Part shown: positions 22,744 through 24,574 of the stretch, piece by piece | Position numbering within the stretch: the first letter of the stretch is position 1 | Layout: each line of letters begins with the position of its first letter | Source of the DNA: CAYQQR01 sp964420035 | GTDB lineage: Bacteria; Bacteroidota; Bacteroidia; Bacteroidales; SM23-62 | Reading direction: 5' to 3' | NCBI GenBank assembly: GCA_964420035.1 | Contig: CAYQQR010000052.1 | Coordinates: 1 to 24,574 of the forward strand | DNA: 24,574 nt | Program-made: the position numbers and the translations under genes | The notes under the pieces: model-generated | Database searches by the model: none | The model's input: the letters and a program-made list of their open reading frames with translations, nothing else | Told to the model about the DNA's origin: nothing

Positions 22744-23469
22744 ATGCCGGATCCGGAGATCGAAATATTGAAGAAAAGGCTGAAGGTCCGGAATGGAGGT
22801 CATGTGCTGGATGTTGCATGCGGGAACGGGGATTTTACCCGTAAGCTCAAGGAGGCTTTTTGGAAGGTGGAATCCTTTACCGGCCTGGATTCCGACGGTC
22901 ATTCCCTGGAGCATGCCCGGAAAAATATCGATCATCCGGATTTGAGCTTTATCCGTGGCAGTGCCCTGGAAATGCCTTTTGAAGATGAGCGTTTCGATAC
23001 CGTTGCCATGGCCCAGGGTCTGCACCATCTGACCGATGACCGTCTGGGACTGAGGGAAATGTACCGGGTCCTGAAGCCCGGCGGATTGTTCATCCTGAAG
23101 GAAATGCACAGGGACGACCTTAATGAGGCGCAGCAAACCCACGCGATCTATCACCATTTAAGGGCCGAGATCGACACCTTGCTTGGTATATCCCACAATG
23201 AAACCTACACCCGGGAGGCTCTGTTGGATATGATCCATGAACCGGGCCTGAAGGATATGAGTCTGGAAGAATATACGGAAGACCCGGGTAATATATATGA
23301 CCAGGACCGGTTCAATTCATACAGTGAAAATCTCAGGAACTGGTTGCAAAATCTGGAGGGCCGGTCTGATTATGAGGATTATGCCCGGCGGATCGCCGAC
23401 CTGAAGAAAAGAATGTTCCTGAAGGGTGTTGCCTGGCCGCCTAAGATCATAGCCATCGGAATTAAATAA
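22744..23469 (+). CDS. Class I SAM-dependent methyltransferase
   Basis: The 241-residue product has the class I methyltransferase core: motif I VLDVACGNGDFTR (21-33), the acidic GLDSD after strand 2, FIRGSALEMPFEDERFDTVAMAQGLHHL (motif II region) and LKPGGLFILKEM (motif III region). It resembles the UbiE/COQ5 and MerR-type small-molecule group in this core. The rest (DTLLGISHNETYTREALLDMIHEPGLKD and a C-terminal helical part) is less familiar. The ATG at 22744 lies 8 bases after dps; there is no signal peptide, so it is cytoplasmic. It is followed by folA after 10 bases, giving a likely dps-methyltransferase-folA-membrane protein transcript. The substrate is unknown. Confidence 0.88.
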   Translation: MPDPEIEILKKRLKVRNGGHVLDVACGNGDFTRKLKEAFWKVESFTGLDSDGHSLEHARKNIDHPDLSFIRGSALEMPFEDERFDTVAMAQGLHHLTDDRLGLREMYRVLKPGGLFILKEMHRDDLNEAQQTHAIYHHLRAEIDTLLGISHNETYTREALLDMIHEPGLKDMSLEEYTEDPGNIYDQDRFNSYSENLRNWLQNLEGRSDYEDYARRIADLKKRMFLKGVAWPPKIIAIGIK

Positions 23470-23479
23470 TTTCCTGACC

Positions 23480-23989
23480 ATGATCATATCGCAGATAGCT
23501 GCCATGTCCGGTAACCGTGTAATAGGCAAAGAAAATGAATTGCCCTGGGATATGCCGGATGATATGGCCTATTTTAACCGGGTGACCATGGGGCACTATA
23601 TTGTCATGGGCAGGAAGAATTATGAGTCCAACCGGGGCGCACTGCCCGGAAGAACCAATATTGTGCTGACCCGGAACAAAAGCTGGTCGGTGCCGGATGC
23701 CATCGTACTGCACGACCTGGATGACGCCATAGAACTTGCAGGGAAAAACGGCGAAGAAGAACTGTTTATCATCGGGGGAGGGGAGATCTATCGTTTATCG
23801 CTGCCGCTGACCCAAAGAATTTACCTGACCCTTATCGATACCGAGGTTGAAGGTGATGTAACATACCCCGAACTTCCGGAAGAAGAATGGAAGATCGTAT
23901 CAGCCGATCCCCATCCGGCCGATCAGCGCAATCCATATCCATATACTTTTTATATTTACGAAAGAATCCCTAAAACCTTAAATCCCTAA
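23480..23989 (+). CDS. folA: Dihydrofolate reductase
   Basis: FolA makes tetrahydrofolate with NADPH. The 169-residue product has the family's landmarks: IAAMSGNRVIG, the Met20-loop LPWDMPDDMAYF with Trp23 and the catalytic acid Asp28, VMGRKNYES (43-50), LTRN, and the nucleotide-binding FIIGGGEIY. The final residues IPKTLNP are encoded inside a 16-base tandem duplication (23965-23996) whose second unit supplies the TAA stop. The usual family C-terminus would end around YERI, so the last few residues look like a tail added by the repeat. ThyA, the common partner, is not in the window. Confidence 0.95.
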   Translation: MIISQIAAMSGNRVIGKENELPWDMPDDMAYFNRVTMGHYIVMGRKNYESNRGALPGRTNIVLTRNKSWSVPDAIVLHDLDDAIELAGKNGEEELFIIGGGEIYRLSLPLTQRIYLTLIDTEVEGDVTYPELPEEEWKIVSADPHPADQRNPYPYTFYIYERIPKTLNP

Positions 23990-23996
23990 AACCTTA
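23965..23996 (+). repeat. 16-base perfect tandem duplication at the folA stop
   Basis: AATCCCTAAAACCTTA occurs twice with no spacer and no mismatch. Unit one and the start of unit two encode the end of FolA; TAA in unit two ends the gene. The block ends 12 bases before the next ATG and includes the CCTTAAAA word seen before fucI. Confidence 0.95.
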
Positions 23997-24008
23997 AAAC
24001 ACCCAGTC

Positions 24009-24491
24009 ATGAACGCTGTAGGCATTATTACCCTGATCTTCGGTGTGCTCCAGGCCGGTTTTTCCACCGTGAGCCTGATCGGTGCCCTGATGCAACGGTA
24101 TTTTCTCCGGTTCTTCCCTCTAGAGGAAATAGAGGGGATTGACTTTGATATCATGGCTTTCATCGATCATTTCCACCAGGTCATGTTCTTCTTCCTGCCC
24201 CTGCAGATCATCATCGGGATCCTTTTGATCATCGGCGGGGTATGGATGATCCGGAAAGCCCGGTCGGGAATCGTTCTGGTCCGCTGGGGGGCCCTGTTCA
24301 CCATTCTGGCTTACATTGGCTATGTTGTTGCCATGCTTTCCAACGTACCCGAAATCCCGGTCGAAGAAGCCGGATTTATCCAGCCTCTTATCAGAACGAT
24401 CCTCCTGGTATCCGCGTTGGTCGGTTCCATATTTGCCTGCGGATACCCTGTATTTTTGCTGATCTATCTCAGAAACAAATCATTTGATTAA
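24009..24491 (+). CDS. Hypothetical four-helix membrane protein
   Basis: I do not recognise a named family. The 160-residue product has four clear membrane segments, at about 4-28, 57-81, 88-110 and 127-154, linked by a charged loop (about 30-55, with EEIEGIDFD) and short turns, so it should sit in the inner membrane with both ends probably on the same side. There are no obvious catalytic or metal motifs; HFHQ at 54-57 is the only notable cluster and could be functional or simply loop. It follows folA after 19 bases, across the 16-base duplication, and is probably cotranscribed. Codon use resembles its neighbours. Confidence 0.8.
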   Translation: MNAVGIITLIFGVLQAGFSTVSLIGALMQRYFLRFFPLEEIEGIDFDIMAFIDHFHQVMFFFLPLQIIIGILLIIGGVWMIRKARSGIVLVRWGALFTILAYIGYVVAMLSNVPEIPVEEAGFIQPLIRTILLVSALVGSIFACGYPVFLLIYLRNKSFD

Positions 24492-24546
24492 CTTTAGGTG
24501 AAAGGATCAGCTCCTGAACTTTCTAATCTCTATGGGGTTAGTTCCC

Positions 24547-24561
24547 CGAAGCTCTGCTTCG
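24547..24561. other. Small hairpin near the window end
   Basis: CGAAGC and GCTTCG pair perfectly around TCT. It lies 55 bases after the last stop codon and is not followed by a T run before the window ends, so a terminator cannot be claimed. Confidence 0.4.
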
Positions 24562-24574
24562 AGAAGAAGTATTA

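Overview
The window looks like a draft scaffold (100 N at 2972-3071) from a glycan-degrading member of the Bacteroidota. Three things point there: several promoters match the phylum's TTTG / TAnnTTTG consensus (best at 19910-19941), true Shine-Dalgarno sites are rare, and the gene content is typical (S1 sulfatases, GH127/DUF1680, DUF1080, DUF4380, many lipoprotein signals). The order cannot be fixed from the sequence alone; Bacteroidales or Marinilabiliales is my guess.

Layout. (1) 53-5454, minus strand, housekeeping and metal genes: an APS-reductase-type CysH, the tRNA 2-thiouridylase MnmA, an unrecognised 169-residue protein, a (TCTCGATG)n array broken by the assembly gap, then feoB and feoA overlapping by 4 bases. 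(2) 5722-17741, plus strand, a secreted sulfated-glycan locus: sulfatase, GH127-like glycosidase, a repeat-rich 598-base gap holding a broken thioesterase gene, sulfatase, metallophosphoesterase with a C-terminal CBM9-like domain, sulfatase, L-fucose isomerase, a stump of a Tat-exported protein, and a D-2-hydroxyacid dehydrogenase. (3) 17930-21993, minus strand, sugar-oxidation accessory genes: a DUF4380 lipoprotein, a DUF1080 (3-keto-disaccharide hydrolase) lipoprotein, a Tat-exported TIM-barrel sugar isomerase-like protein and an SMP-30 lactonase. (4) 22226-24491, plus strand: Dps, a SAM methyltransferase, dihydrofolate reductase and a four-helix membrane protein.

How the genes may work together (inference). 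The three sulfatases each keep a formylglycine motif but of different subtypes, so they probably remove sulfate from different positions. The GH127 enzyme and the phosphoesterase would remove further groups, and fucose isomerase would handle fucose or D-arabinose once inside the cell. No SusC/SusD transporter, sulfatase maturase, fuculokinase or fuculose-phosphate aldolase is in the window. The minus-strand block fits oxidised (3-keto or lactone) sugar chemistry, but the usual Gfo/Idh oxidoreductase is absent.

The most unusual content is between genes. There is a perfect-looking hairpin filling the gap between the phosphoesterase stop and the third sulfatase start. Three different 7-, 8- and 16-base direct repeats sit against start or stop codons, an 8-base array abuts a promoter, and a family of REP-like hairpins is scattered around the sulfatase locus.
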